A DNA stretch of 46,927 bases, taken from an uncultured Clostridia bacterium (lineage in GTDB: Bacteria; Bacillota; Clostridia; Peptostreptococcales; Anaerovoracaceae). A program made the translations under genes and the position numbers. Below the pieces are notes generated by a model. That model searched no databases. It was given only the letters and a program-made list of their open reading frames with translations, and had not been told where the DNA came from. The stretch lies in contig CALLHZ010000109.1 of assembly GCA_938009115.1 (NCBI GenBank), positions 1 through 46,927 of the forward strand, read 5' to 3'. Numbering within the stretch: the first letter of the stretch is position 1; every line of letters starts with the position of its first letter. Shown piece after piece: positions 6,725 to 14,699 of the stretch.

Positions 6725-9505
6725 ATGAACGACCAAAACAAACAGGCATCCCTATGGCACATTCTTCGCACATTCTTCGAGGATTTGGACAAATGGCGCG
6801 AATCCTCGGGGTGCTTAGGCATTGAATCAAATCTGTCGCAGGAAGAATATGACGATCTGCTGAAGGGAACAAGAGCGGACATATATGTTCCGCTTTGGGC
6901 GTCCTGCGCCAAGACTGGCACAAAAGAGCTCTGCAATCAAGTGACCCTGGAAGTGATCCGGCGCTATAAAGCGGCGGGCTATGAGCACTCATTCATGGAC
7001 GGCAATCCGCCGGACTATATCGGCGAGCAGTTCCGGTTTCTTGAATACCTTGCAGCTTGCTGCGGGCAGGAAGGATTCACGGAGGCTGCAGAATCGTTTC
7101 TCAGAGACTTTACAGTGGATACGGTACGCTGCGCCAGGGAAGGGCTGCTGAGGTGCAGCAGCCTTCCTGAGATCCTCCGGCTCTGTGACATCATGAGTGC
7201 TGTGGTCCGCGGCGATCACAGCGCGCTCAGCCAGATTGGCGAGCCGCTGCCGGTTTTCGATACTGAGACCTGGCAGCCGGGAGCGCCCATCCCCCTGGAG
7301 CCTGAGCGGCAAGTTGCTGTTGCCAGTTTTAACGATTGTGGCGCCAAGTGCCTTATGAGCGCCAGAGTCCAGGAAGGATGTGTGCTGGAGATCACGCCGG
7401 ACACTTCCGTGCTGCCCTTTACGGGCTGTGCCCGGGGGCGGGCATACCGGCAGACGTTTTTGACGGCCGACAGGCTGCGTTATCCCATGGAACGTGTGGG
7501 CAAACGGGGAGAAGGGCGATTCCGGCGGATCACGTGGGAAAAAGCGGCGGAGCGTATCGCCGACGAAATTCGAAGAACAGGAGCTTCCTATGGTCCTTCC
7601 TCTCGTTTTGTGACCCCGGCTTCCGGCGTTTCGGCGCTGCTGCGGGGCGACCGCTTTATGAAGCGCCTTCTGGGCCTGACAGGCGGCTCGCTGAATTATT
7701 ACAATTATTACAGCGCTGCCTGTGCTAATTACATCATGCCGTATGTGTACGGAACCTTGGAATGCGGCCATGGGGAAGAAGATATGCTCAACGCAGGGCT
7801 GATCATTCTTTGGGGCCATAACCCTTCCTCCAATCATTACGGGCCGTTCTATAACCGTACGCTTACCCAGGCCAAGGAGCGGGGGATCCCGATCATCGTG
7901 ATCGATCCCCGGAAGAGTGAATCAGTGCTCACCTATGCAGACGAATGGATCCCCATACGGCCTTCCACTGACTCAGCCCTGGCGGATGCCATGTGCTGGC
8001 ATATCTGGAAAAACGGATGGCAGGATCAAGGTTTTATGGACGAGATCTGCCTGGGTTTCGACGATGCTCATATGCCCGAAGGGGTTCCTGCCGGCGAGAG
8101 TTATTATGCCTACCTGTCTGGCTCGAAGGACGGTGTGGAAAAGACTGCGGAATGGGGGCAGTCGATCACTGGTGTTCCCGCTGAAGTCATTCGGGAACTT
8201 GCGGAGCGGTATGCCAAAACGAAGCCGGCCTGCCTTCTGCCCGGTCTTGGCCCTCAACGAACAGGGAACGGCGAGCAGTTCTATCGCAGCATGGCAGCGC
8301 TGGCCTGCATTACCGGGAACGTTGGTAAAAGCGGCGGGAGCAGCGGCGGAACGCCCTGGATCCCAACCCACGCTTTGCCGGATTTCAATGCGATTCACAA
8401 TCCATATCAAGGCGCGATCCCGTCGTTTTTATGGACAAAGGCTGTGGAAAGTGCTGAGAGCATGACACCAGAAGCGGATGGACTGACCGGAGTCGGAAAA
8501 CTGGATTCGTCCATCAAGCTCATTTTCAATCTGGCCAACGGCCTTTTGCTGACGCAGCATTCCGACGTCAACAATACGATACGGCTGTTGTCGGATGAGG
8601 AAAAAGTCGAAATGCTGGTAGTCTCTGATGTGTTTATGACCTCCGGGGCGCAATTTGCCGATCTTCTGCTCCCGGCGCCGTCCTTTTTCGAGGTGGACAA
8701 TATCGTGCCGCCCTGGGTGACGGACAACTACCTGCTCTATAATCACAGCTGCATGGCGCCTTTGTTCGGATGCCGCTTCGAGTATCAATGGATCAGAGAA
8801 GTCTCAGCATTACTCGGCTTGGAAACTGCTTTTACGGAAGGAAAAGAGACCCAGGAAGAATGGATGAGGGCTTTGTATGATCAGACCCGGGCTGTCGAGC
8901 CGGATCTGCCGGCGCTGGAAGATTTTAAAAAGGCCGGCTGTTATGTTTTTGAAGCCGGAGAGCCGTATATTGCATTTCGGGAGATCATAGAAAAAAAAGG
9001 CCGGTTTGATACGCCTTCGGGAAAAGTCGAAATCTTTTCCAAGCCGCTGTATGACAAAGGCCGGCCGGAAGACATTCCTGGGCTTCCCCGTTATGTCAGC
9101 TGCCCGGAAGGCCCGGAGGATCCTCTGCGGGCAAAATATCCGTTGCAGCTGATCGGCTATCACACAAAAAGAAGATGCCATTCCATCCATGAAAACAACC
9201 CGATCCTGGAGGAAATGGAGCCACCCGCCATCTGGATCCATCCCAACGACGCAGCGGCAAGAGGGATCGCTCAGGGCGATCTTATAGAAGTATTCAATGA
9301 TAGGGGATGTGTCCGTATTCCGGCCAGAGTCACGGACCGGATCATGGAAGGCGTCGTGGCCCTCAGCGAGGGCGGGTGGTTCCGCCCGGGCAGCGACGGC
9401 GCCGACGAGCGGGGGTGTCTGAATGTATTGACATCGACAAGACCTACGCCGCTGGCCAAGGGCAACCCGCAACACACAAATCTTGTAGAGGCAAGAAAAG
9501 CGTAA
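6725..9505 (+). CDS. Molybdopterin oxidoreductase (DMSO reductase family) fused to a TorD-like chaperone domain
   Basis: This is a 926-residue protein. Residues about 1-165 resemble the TorD/DmsD chaperone family (PPDYIGEQFRFLEYL). Residues from about 195 match DmsA-type catalytic subunits: RLRYPMERVG, IILWGHNPSSN, the C-terminal PLQLIGYHTKRRCHS and a molybdopterin-dinucleotide-binding domain. Ser330 in NYYSAAC aligns with the serine that ligates molybdenum in DMSO reductase. The N-terminal FeS motif is S201-x3-C205-x3-C209 with C235, so the first cysteine is serine. There is no Tat signal, and the chaperone domain occupies the N-terminus, so the enzyme is probably cytoplasmic. The usual DmsB/DmsC partners are absent; the convergent NapH-like protein could supply electrons. 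It follows the reductoisomerase-like gene by 34 bases, suggesting one operon. Confidence 0.93.
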   Translation: MNDQNKQASLWHILRTFFEDLDKWRESSGCLGIESNLSQEEYDDLLKGTRADIYVPLWASCAKTGTKELCNQVTLEVIRRYKAAGYEHSFMDGNPPDYIGEQFRFLEYLAACCGQEGFTEAAESFLRDFTVDTVRCAREGLLRCSSLPEILRLCDIMSAVVRGDHSALSQIGEPLPVFDTETWQPGAPIPLEPERQVAVASFNDCGAKCLMSARVQEGCVLEITPDTSVLPFTGCARGRAYRQTFLTADRLRYPMERVGKRGEGRFRRITWEKAAERIADEIRRTGASYGPSSRFVTPASGVSALLRGDRFMKRLLGLTGGSLNYYNYYSAACANYIMPYVYGTLECGHGEEDMLNAGLIILWGHNPSSNHYGPFYNRTLTQAKERGIPIIVIDPRKSESVLTYADEWIPIRPSTDSALADAMCWHIWKNGWQDQGFMDEICLGFDDAHMPEGVPAGESYYAYLSGSKDGVEKTAEWGQSITGVPAEVIRELAERYAKTKPACLLPGLGPQRTGNGEQFYRSMAALACITGNVGKSGGSSGGTPWIPTHALPDFNAIHNPYQGAIPSFLWTKAVESAESMTPEADGLTGVGKLDSSIKLIFNLANGLLLTQHSDVNNTIRLLSDEEKVEMLVVSDVFMTSGAQFADLLLPAPSFFEVDNIVPPWVTDNYLLYNHSCMAPLFGCRFEYQWIREVSALLGLETAFTEGKETQEEWMRALYDQTRAVEPDLPALEDFKKAGCYVFEAGEPYIAFREIIEKKGRFDTPSGKVEIFSKPLYDKGRPEDIPGLPRYVSCPEGPEDPLRAKYPLQLIGYHTKRRCHSIHENNPILEEMEPPAIWIHPNDAAARGIAQGDLIEVFNDRGCVRIPARVTDRIMEGVVALSEGGWFRPGSDGADERGCLNVLTSTRPTPLAKGNPQHTNLVEARKA

Positions 9506-9508
9506 CGT

Positions 9509-10417
9509 TTATCTGGAACAACCGGACCGGCAGGTATCGCCGGTCTTTTTTTCGCGCCGGTACCGATCCAGTGTGCTGCGCAAAGCGCCTGTGGGGCAGG
9601 CATTCTTGCAGTCGCCGCACCGGATGCACTCCATGCTGTTTTGCTGCGTTAGCACGGGAATGTTCAGTTCGCACGCCGCTTCGCATTTTCCGCAGCGGAT
9701 GCACAGACTTTCGTCAAGCTCCAGTCTGTAAAGAGAGACCTTATTCATAAGTCCGTAAAGAACACCCAGTGGGCAAAAATAGCGGCAAAAGGGTCTGCTG
9801 ATCATAAGGGCAAGAAGGAGCAAAATCGCCAATATCGTCAGCTTCCAGGCAAAGAGCCAGCCGATCGCCGAACGAAGCAGGGTATTGGACGCAAGGAGCG
9901 GCAAGCCGGCCATGAGCGTTCCGGAGGGACAAATGTACTTGCAAAACCATGGATCGCCCAGACCGGTAACATCCACGGCCAAGAGAGGCAAAAGGATCAC
10001 AAAGACGGCAAGGATCCCATATTTGATCATCTTCAGGGCAGACTCCCCCGGAAGCTGTCTGAGTTTGCGGGGAAAAGGGATTTTGTAAAGAAGATCCTGA
10101 ACGAGGCCGAAGGGACAGAGCCAGCCGCAGACAAAGCGGCCCCAGAGTGCGCCGACAGCCATCAGGAACCCAAGAATATAAAACGATACAGAAAACTGCC
10201 GGCTGCCCAGTACAGCCTGTAGGGAGCCAATGGGACAGGAACCCAGCGCGCCCGGACAGGAATAACAGTTCAAGCCGGGCAGACAAAGAGCTTTCGTGGG
10301 GCCTGTGTAAATCTTGCCCTCAAGAAACCCGACAAGATACCCGTTGGACAGAGCGGTAAATGCGCTTTGAACGCCTGCGCGGAGGTGCTTAAAGGGTTTT
10401 TTATCCAATTCCCACAC
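9509..10417 (-). CDS. NapH/YccM-like 4Fe-4S membrane ferredoxin protein
   Basis: This 302-residue membrane protein starts at GTG 10417. It has about five hydrophobic segments and conserved CYSCP and CPIG motifs near the N-terminus. Two CGWLCPFG/CRYFCPLG-type motifs sit at membrane edges, as in NapH and RdxA-like proteins. The C-terminus has two ferredoxin clusters (CIRCGKCEAAC and CIRCGDCKNAC). It would move electrons across or along the membrane, possibly to a reductase such as the neighbouring molybdoenzyme or to the thioredoxin-like lipoprotein encoded upstream. It overlaps the small CXXC gene by 17 bases and is the third gene of the minus-strand set TlpA-CXXC peptide-NapH. Confidence 0.9.
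   Translation of the reverse strand: MWELDKKPFKHLRAGVQSAFTALSNGYLVGFLEGKIYTGPTKALCLPGLNCYSCPGALGSCPIGSLQAVLGSRQFSVSFYILGFLMAVGALWGRFVCGWLCPFGLVQDLLYKIPFPRKLRQLPGESALKMIKYGILAVFVILLPLLAVDVTGLGDPWFCKYICPSGTLMAGLPLLASNTLLRSAIGWLFAWKLTILAILLLLALMISRPFCRYFCPLGVLYGLMNKVSLYRLELDESLCIRCGKCEAACELNIPVLTQQNSMECIRCGDCKNACPTGALRSTLDRYRREKKTGDTCRSGCSR
9525..9551 (+). terminator. Intrinsic terminator inside the end of the convergent gene
   Basis: GACCGGC (9525-9531) and GCCGGTC (9539-9545) form a 7-bp stem with a 7-base loop, followed by TTTTTT. It ends the molybdoenzyme transcript but lies within the last codons of the minus-strand NapH-like gene. Confidence 0.75.
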
Positions 10418-10547
10418 ACTCCAGACATATGACTACAGCCTTTTGCAGCACAACAGCGATCTCGCCCCGGAATCCTCCGATCAACATCAGGAGAATGCCT
10501 GCGCCCAGAAAGAGCAGAGCTGTTCTGTTTTTCCGCGGTCCCGACAA
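10401..10547 (-). CDS. Small CXXC membrane peptide, CD1871A-like
   Basis: A 48-residue reading frame starts at TTG 10547 with AGGAGG about 12 bases upstream, just 2 bases after the TlpA-like gene. It has one hydrophobic helix (TALLFLGAGILLMLIGG), then FRGE and a C-terminal VVICLECVGIG. This tail matches my recollection of the CD1871A family CXXC-containing peptides of Clostridia, which sit beside NapH-like and TlpA-like genes. The two cysteines (Cys41, Cys44) could bind a metal or exchange a disulfide with the lipoprotein. The tight spacing and 17-base overlap with the next gene support translation. It is short and non-ATG, so it is easily missed by gene callers. Confidence 0.8.
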   Translation of the reverse strand: MSGPRKNRTALLFLGAGILLMLIGGFRGEIAVVLQKAVVICLECVGIG

Positions 10548-10549
10548 AA

Positions 10550-11095
10550 CTATTCGACCTCCTGCAGCAATCCTTCTATGATTTCATTCCATTCATCATA
10601 TTCCTTGGCGCCGACATAAGCTTCCCCAACCTGATTGCCCTCCGAATCGACAAAGATGGTTTCCGGCACGAACTGTATGTCTTTCACCTTGGCTTCGTAC
10701 AGGCTGTCCGAAACGGCCAGATGTATATAACTGGCGCCAGTCTCAGCAACGATGTCCAGTACGCCGGGCAGCTGATCCATATTGGACTCGGAAATATTGA
10801 GCGCCACACCAACGACCTGAAATCCTTCATGAGCAGTGTTGAGGGCAGCCAGATCAGGCATTTCCCTTATGCATGGCGGGCAGGTGACAGACCAGAAATT
10901 GACCATCGTCAGCTTTTTGCTGCTGAACAGGCTCCCGTCCGCAGAATTGCCCTCGGTATCTGTCGTAGTAATGCTACCCAGCGCTGCAGCGCTTGTGTCA
11001 GTATTCTCTCCACCTGTTGATTCGGTTCCGCTTCCACAGGCTGAAAACAGAAATATAACAAACATCAAGATGAATGCGACCCATTGCTTTTTCAT
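10550..11095 (-). CDS. TlpA/ResA-like thiol-disulfide lipoprotein
   Basis: This 181-residue protein has a lipoprotein signal peptide ending in the lipobox FSACG, a short linker, and a thioredoxin fold with the active site VTCPPCIREMP. It would be anchored outside the membrane and reduce or oxidise protein thiols, as ResA or TlpA do. The cis-Pro region FVPETIFVD supports a functional fold. ATG 11095 is chosen because GGAGG lies 8 bases upstream; an in-frame GTG at 11104 overlaps that site. It leads the minus-strand set with the CXXC peptide and the NapH-like protein. The three together look like an extracytoplasmic thiol redox relay fed from membrane ferredoxin centres, which is an inference. 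Confidence 0.92.
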   Translation of the reverse strand: MKKQWVAFILMFVIFLFSACGSGTESTGGENTDTSAAALGSITTTDTEGNSADGSLFSSKKLTMVNFWSVTCPPCIREMPDLAALNTAHEGFQVVGVALNISESNMDQLPGVLDIVAETGASYIHLAVSDSLYEAKVKDIQFVPETIFVDSEGNQVGEAYVGAKEYDEWNEIIEGLLQEVE

Positions 11096-11123
11096 ATTAT
11101 ACACCTCCGTGTGCTTTTTGGAA

Positions 11124-11152
11124 ATTATAGCATGCAGGAACTGTTCCGGTAA
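11124..11152 (-). promoter_or_regulatory. Promoter of the TlpA-CXXC-NapH set
   Basis: On the minus strand, TTACCG (11147-11152) and a perfect TATAAT (11124-11129) are 17 bases apart. The spacer overlaps an 11-base palindrome, GGAACNGTTCC (11137-11147), which could be an operator. Confidence 0.6.
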
Positions 11153-11305
11153 GTTACTTAGTCACAATGTTGAGCGCGCATATAAATGAGACAGCAATAA
11201 AATAATTATATTTAGCAGTAAAATTTTGTATCTTGCAATAAAGGCGATACCATAATATTTGTAAGAGATGTTTGCCGCTGCCAACCAAATGGGAAAGGAG
11301 GCTTC

Positions 11306-11326
11306 ATGGCAGCAATTTCTGTATAA
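11306..11326 (+). other. Possible six-codon leader ORF
   Basis: AAAGGAGG followed after 4 bases by ATG opens a six-codon frame (MAAISV) that stops 16 bases before the next gene's start. It may be a translational leader or chance. The 11096-11342 intergenic region otherwise holds only AT-rich promoter-like sequence. Confidence 0.25.
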
Positions 11327-11342
11327 GCCGAGGAGGATTGTA

Positions 11343-12500
11343 ATGAAATATTTGATATTGGGAACCGGTTTGCAGGGACGAGTTGTCGGATATGATATTC
11401 TTAAATTTGAAACGGATGCAGAAATCATTTTTGCGGATATAGACAAAAATAACCTGGAAACCGCGCGAAAACTCGTGCTGGATCCCAGGACTACTTTCGT
11501 GGAATTCGACATATATGATACAAAAGAAACCGTTGCGCTGATGCTGAAGAGCGATGTGATCATCGTCTGTCTGCCGCATGACGGAAATACGACTGATGCA
11601 GTATATAAGGCGCTGGCAGGTGCAGAGGGGCGGAAGGCGGTGTTTTCGGATTACTGGCTTTGGCCAAGGCATCATGCGCATCACGAAGCGCTGTGCAGGG
11701 GAAAGGTCCTTGCTGTTCCGGGCATGGGGATCGCGCCGGGATTCGCCAATGTCTGTGTTGGGCAGCTGGCGCATGAATTCGACCAGCTGGAGGAAGCAAC
11801 GATGTATGTATGCGGGCTGCCCGTAGATAAAGGCGTGCACGCGCTGGACTATATGGAGGCCTTCAATCTCGAAGCCATGCTGGATATGTATATCACACCG
11901 GCAACAGTATATGAGGACGGCAAGGTGACTAAAAAGCCTAATTTAACAGTCTTTGACAATTTGATCATCCCGGGACACGGAATGGCTGAGGTGTTCTGGA
12001 CCGACGGCCTGTGCACTCTGGAAAAAAACATGAAAGAGAAAGGCGTCCGCAAGATCGCAGAATGCACCTTGCGATGGCCGGGACATATTGCAAAAATGAG
12101 AGAACTGGAAGCACTGGGCTATTTCAGCACAGAAGAGATCGATGTGAACGGCGTTAAAGTACGGCCGAAGGATGTGTCGGAAAAAATCTTCCAGAAGCTT
12201 TGGGCCAAAAAATCTGGTTTCAGAGACCTGACGTACCTTTATGTTGTGGGCAAAGGCGAGCTGAATGGAAAATTCGTCGAAAAATCCTATGAGCTGAAGA
12301 CCTACTCTGACGAAGAGGCCGGGATCACATCCATGGAAATGGCAACGGCATATCCTATTTCCGTCGCCGCAATGATGGTGGCAAAAGACCACACCGGCCG
12401 GGTGGGGATCATCGATCCGGAGCTGTATTTTATCGGAGATAAATTCCATGAAATGGTGGCGGAGCTGGGCAAGCGCGGAATCGCGGTCTACGAGAAATAA
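11343..12500 (+). CDS. Saccharopine dehydrogenase-family NAD(P) oxidoreductase
   Basis: This 385-residue protein begins with the Rossmann motif GTGLQGRVVG. It continues with the domain organisation of the saccharopine dehydrogenase/lysine 6-dehydrogenase family: an N-terminal dinucleotide domain, the VFSDYW and GMGIAPGFAN segments, and a C-terminal substrate domain. It probably oxidises or forms an amine at an amino-acid carbon. Lysine 6-dehydrogenase and carboxynorspermidine synthase are close relatives, and I cannot choose between them. ATG 11343 is preferred over in-frame starts further upstream because GAGGAGG precedes it. It stands alone, followed by a strong terminator. Confidence 0.88.
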   Translation: MKYLILGTGLQGRVVGYDILKFETDAEIIFADIDKNNLETARKLVLDPRTTFVEFDIYDTKETVALMLKSDVIIVCLPHDGNTTDAVYKALAGAEGRKAVFSDYWLWPRHHAHHEALCRGKVLAVPGMGIAPGFANVCVGQLAHEFDQLEEATMYVCGLPVDKGVHALDYMEAFNLEAMLDMYITPATVYEDGKVTKKPNLTVFDNLIIPGHGMAEVFWTDGLCTLEKNMKEKGVRKIAECTLRWPGHIAKMRELEALGYFSTEEIDVNGVKVRPKDVSEKIFQKLWAKKSGFRDLTYLYVVGKGELNGKFVEKSYELKTYSDEEAGITSMEMATAYPISVAAMMVAKDHTGRVGIIDPELYFIGDKFHEMVAELGKRGIAVYEK

Positions 12501-12519
12501 TTCTCCTTAGTATCAATTG

Positions 12520-12552
12520 AAAATCCCCGCGCCTTTGGCACGGGGATTTTTG
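12520..12552. terminator. Bidirectional intrinsic terminator
   Basis: The arms ATCCCCG and CGGGGAT flank a GC-rich loop with A-rich sequence on the left and T-run on the right. It serves the dehydrogenase gene on the plus strand and can also end the tRNA-Val transcript on the minus strand. Confidence 0.85.
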
Positions 12553-12627
12553 GTGGGCTGTATTGGACTCGAACCAACGACCTCCTGCTTGTGACGCAGG
12601 CGCTCTAACCAGCTGAGCTAACAGCCC
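12551..12627 (-). tRNA. tRNA-Val (anticodon CAC)
   Basis: This is a 77-base cloverleaf with acceptor stem GGGCTGT/ACAGCCC, D-arm AGCTCAGCTGGTTAGAGC, anticodon stem CCTGC/GCAGG enclosing GTCACAA, T-loop GGTTCGAGTCC and an encoded CCA. The anticodon at loop positions 34-36 is CAC, which reads GTG. It begins 4 bases after the stop of the upstream minus-strand membrane protein gene, so the two may share a transcript. Confidence 0.95.
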
Positions 12628-12631
12628 CTGT

Positions 12632-13105
12632 TTACTTTTTCAGTTTTTTGATGCGGCGGGCAAAGTGACCGGTCATGCCCTTGTTCACCGCATAGACTCC
12701 GTACAGCGTTGCAATGCTGATGAACAGGTTTGGAGCTGCATACAGGGGATACGTCATGACCGCCACAGTAACGCCTTGTATCGCAAGCAGAACCAAAATA
12801 ATGATGTTGTAGACTATATATATTTTCTTCTCTGCTTTCGTACGCCGTATGACCTCGTAGCCGATCTGACTGGCCAGCCCAAAGAGAAACGTCAGGAAAA
12901 TGACTAAACTGAAAGAGGCAAAAATACCCTTTGCATTATCCAGGTTCGACGGGTAATTGAGGCTGAACATCACGTTCATCAGCAAAACGCCTGCTTGCTG
13001 CACAAAGAGAAAGGCGAATACTGACATGAACATCGCAAAAATATTGATTGTCAGCTGACCTTGGCTGGCAGGCGGCTCGTTCTTACTATAGGCGGGTTTG
13101 CTCAT
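12632..13105 (-). CDS. Small four-helix membrane protein of unknown function
   Basis: The protein is 157 residues if it starts at ATG 13105, which has CCGGAG upstream; an ATG six codons earlier is possible. It has four hydrophobic stretches (about residues 22-50, 62-85, 99-120 and 122-142) and a basic C-terminus, FARRIKKLKK. I do not recognise a family. The pattern is that of a small integral membrane protein with no catalytic motif. A promoter (TTGCAT, 16 bases, TATACC at 13180-13207) lies upstream, and tRNA-Val follows directly. Confidence 0.75.
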   Translation of the reverse strand: MSKPAYSKNEPPASQGQLTINIFAMFMSVFAFLFVQQAGVLLMNVMFSLNYPSNLDNAKGIFASFSLVIFLTFLFGLASQIGYEVIRRTKAEKKIYIVYNIIILVLLAIQGVTVAVMTYPLYAAPNLFISIATLYGVYAVNKGMTGHFARRIKKLKK

Positions 13106-13179
13106 CTGCTGGACTCCGGTCATGGGCTTCTGGCATATTCGTACTTTCCAATTATAGCCGCAGTCGAAATAAAAAACAA

Positions 13180-13207
13180 GGTATAATCCATGTTTTTTTT
13201 GATGCAA
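13180..13207 (-). promoter_or_regulatory. Promoter of the small membrane protein gene
   Basis: Minus-strand TTGCAT (13202-13207) and TATACC (13180-13185) are separated by 16 bases, upstream of the ATG at 13105. Confidence 0.5.
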
Positions 13208-13212
13208 TTTGT

Positions 13213-13241
13213 TTGCTATTGAAAGGCCTATTTGATAGTAT
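13213..13241 (+). promoter_or_regulatory. Promoter of the amidohydrolase-MFS pair
   Basis: TTGCTA (13213-13218) and TAGTAT (13236-13241) are separated by 17 bases, 40 bases before the amidohydrolase ATG. Confidence 0.5.
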
Positions 13242-13280
13242 TGTTTTATTGGTATCGATGTTATTACAACGGAGGATAAT

Positions 13281-14699
13281 ATGAAAAAGGTTGATATGAT
13301 CGTCAAAGCGCCTCATTTCTATGCCATGGATGATGCGGGTGTGGGTTACAAGACCGGTGTGGCCATGATCGTGGACGGTGGAAAGATCCTTGAGTTTTGC
13401 GATGCGGCGTGTGCGGACAGCCAATACGAAGCCGAAGAGACCCTGACGCTTGACCACCATGCGGTCTTCCCGGGGTTCATCGACGGACACATGCACTCCG
13501 AAGACAATATTTTGCGCGGCTTGGCTCAGGACACGAACAACTGGATGATGTACGGGCTGCAGCCCTTTGCAAATGCAATGACTGCGGAAGACGGACAAAA
13601 GGGCAGCTGCGTGGCGTTGATCGAAGCCATCAAGGCCGGTACTACGACTTTGGGAGATCAGAACTACGAGATCGACAGCATTGCGAAGTTCATTACAAAG
13701 GTCGGCGCCCGCGGCAATCTGACCTTGATGTTCCGGGCTGCCAAGAAAAAGGTCTATAACCCCGGCGAACTTTATGAATTTGACGACGCTATGGGCGAAG
13801 AGGGATTGGCAGAAAACATCAGAATGTACGACAAGTGGCACAACAAAGGGAACATCCGGATCCTCTTTGGTCCTCAGGGCCCGGATTTCATCAGCCCGGA
13901 AATGCTTCTGAAGACTCAGAAAGTCGTCAAGGAAAGAAAAACCAAGCTCCACCTGCACACACAGCAGGGTGACCGCGAAACCTACCAGATAGTCCAGCGT
14001 TACGGCAAGCGGCCTACTGCATTCCTGAAGGATATGGGGCTGCTGGATGAGAATTTGATCGCGATCCATCTGACGGACTGCGACGATGAGGAGACAAGAG
14101 TGATCGCTCGTTCCGGCGCTTCCATGGTGGTAAATCCGGCATCCATCGGCATCATCGACGGCGTGGTTTGCCCCAGCGTCGTGTTCCAGGAAGCCGGCGG
14201 CAATGTGGCGTTGGGCTCCGATCAGGCCCCGGGCAACAACTGCCACAACATTATCCACGAAATGAAAAACGTGTGCCTCTTCAACAAGATCAAGTATCAA
14301 AATCCGGAGATCATGCCGGCTTGGAAAGCCCTGCGCATGGCAACGATCGAAGGCGCCAGAGCTGTGGGCGCAGGCGATATCGTGGGCTCGCTGGAACCGG
14401 GCAAGCAGGCGGATTTTATTGCTGTCGATCTGGACTTCCCCTCCATGCTGCCGGTATTCACTTATCCTATGCGCAACATCGTGCCCAATCTGGTCTACAG
14501 CGCCAGAGGAGAAGAAGTGTCCCATTCCGTCGTTGCGGGCAAGATCGTCATGAAGGATCGCAAGCTGGTCAACATCGACGAGAAAGAGTATTTGGACGCT
14601 GTCAAGGGCTGCCCGGAAGCCATCGGTAAAAGAGCTGAAAAAGAGTTCTTCGCCATCAATGGCACCAATGCTCATTTCATGAAGGAAGGAAAGCTCTAA
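13281..14699 (+). CDS. Amidohydrolase of the AtzA/TrzN/SsnA type with an altered active site
   Basis: This 472-residue protein has the TIM-barrel amidohydrolase plan. GFIDGHMH supplies the HxH metal pair, HLHTQQ the third His, and GSDQAPGNN the Asp. In deaminases of this group the third His belongs to HxxE, where Glu shuttles protons; here it is Gln. The AHCVH segment is IHLTDC. Metal binding is probably kept but the substrate or chemistry may differ from adenosine/cytosine deamination. ATG 13281 has CGGAGG upstream. The MFS gene starts immediately after the stop codon, so the transporter probably imports this enzyme's substrate, likely an N-heterocycle or other C-N compound. Confidence 0.88.
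   Translation: MKKVDMIVKAPHFYAMDDAGVGYKTGVAMIVDGGKILEFCDAACADSQYEAEETLTLDHHAVFPGFIDGHMHSEDNILRGLAQDTNNWMMYGLQPFANAMTAEDGQKGSCVALIEAIKAGTTTLGDQNYEIDSIAKFITKVGARGNLTLMFRAAKKKVYNPGELYEFDDAMGEEGLAENIRMYDKWHNKGNIRILFGPQGPDFISPEMLLKTQKVVKERKTKLHLHTQQGDRETYQIVQRYGKRPTAFLKDMGLLDENLIAIHLTDCDDEETRVIARSGASMVVNPASIGIIDGVVCPSVVFQEAGGNVALGSDQAPGNNCHNIIHEMKNVCLFNKIKYQNPEIMPAWKALRMATIEGARAVGAGDIVGSLEPGKQADFIAVDLDFPSMLPVFTYPMRNIVPNLVYSARGEEVSHSVVAGKIVMKDRKLVNIDEKEYLDAVKGCPEAIGKRAEKEFFAINGTNAHFMKEGKL

Noticed and set aside
13152..14675. 507-codon open frame on the minus strand
   Set aside because: It is antisense to the amidohydrolase, whose motifs are clear; no plausible product.
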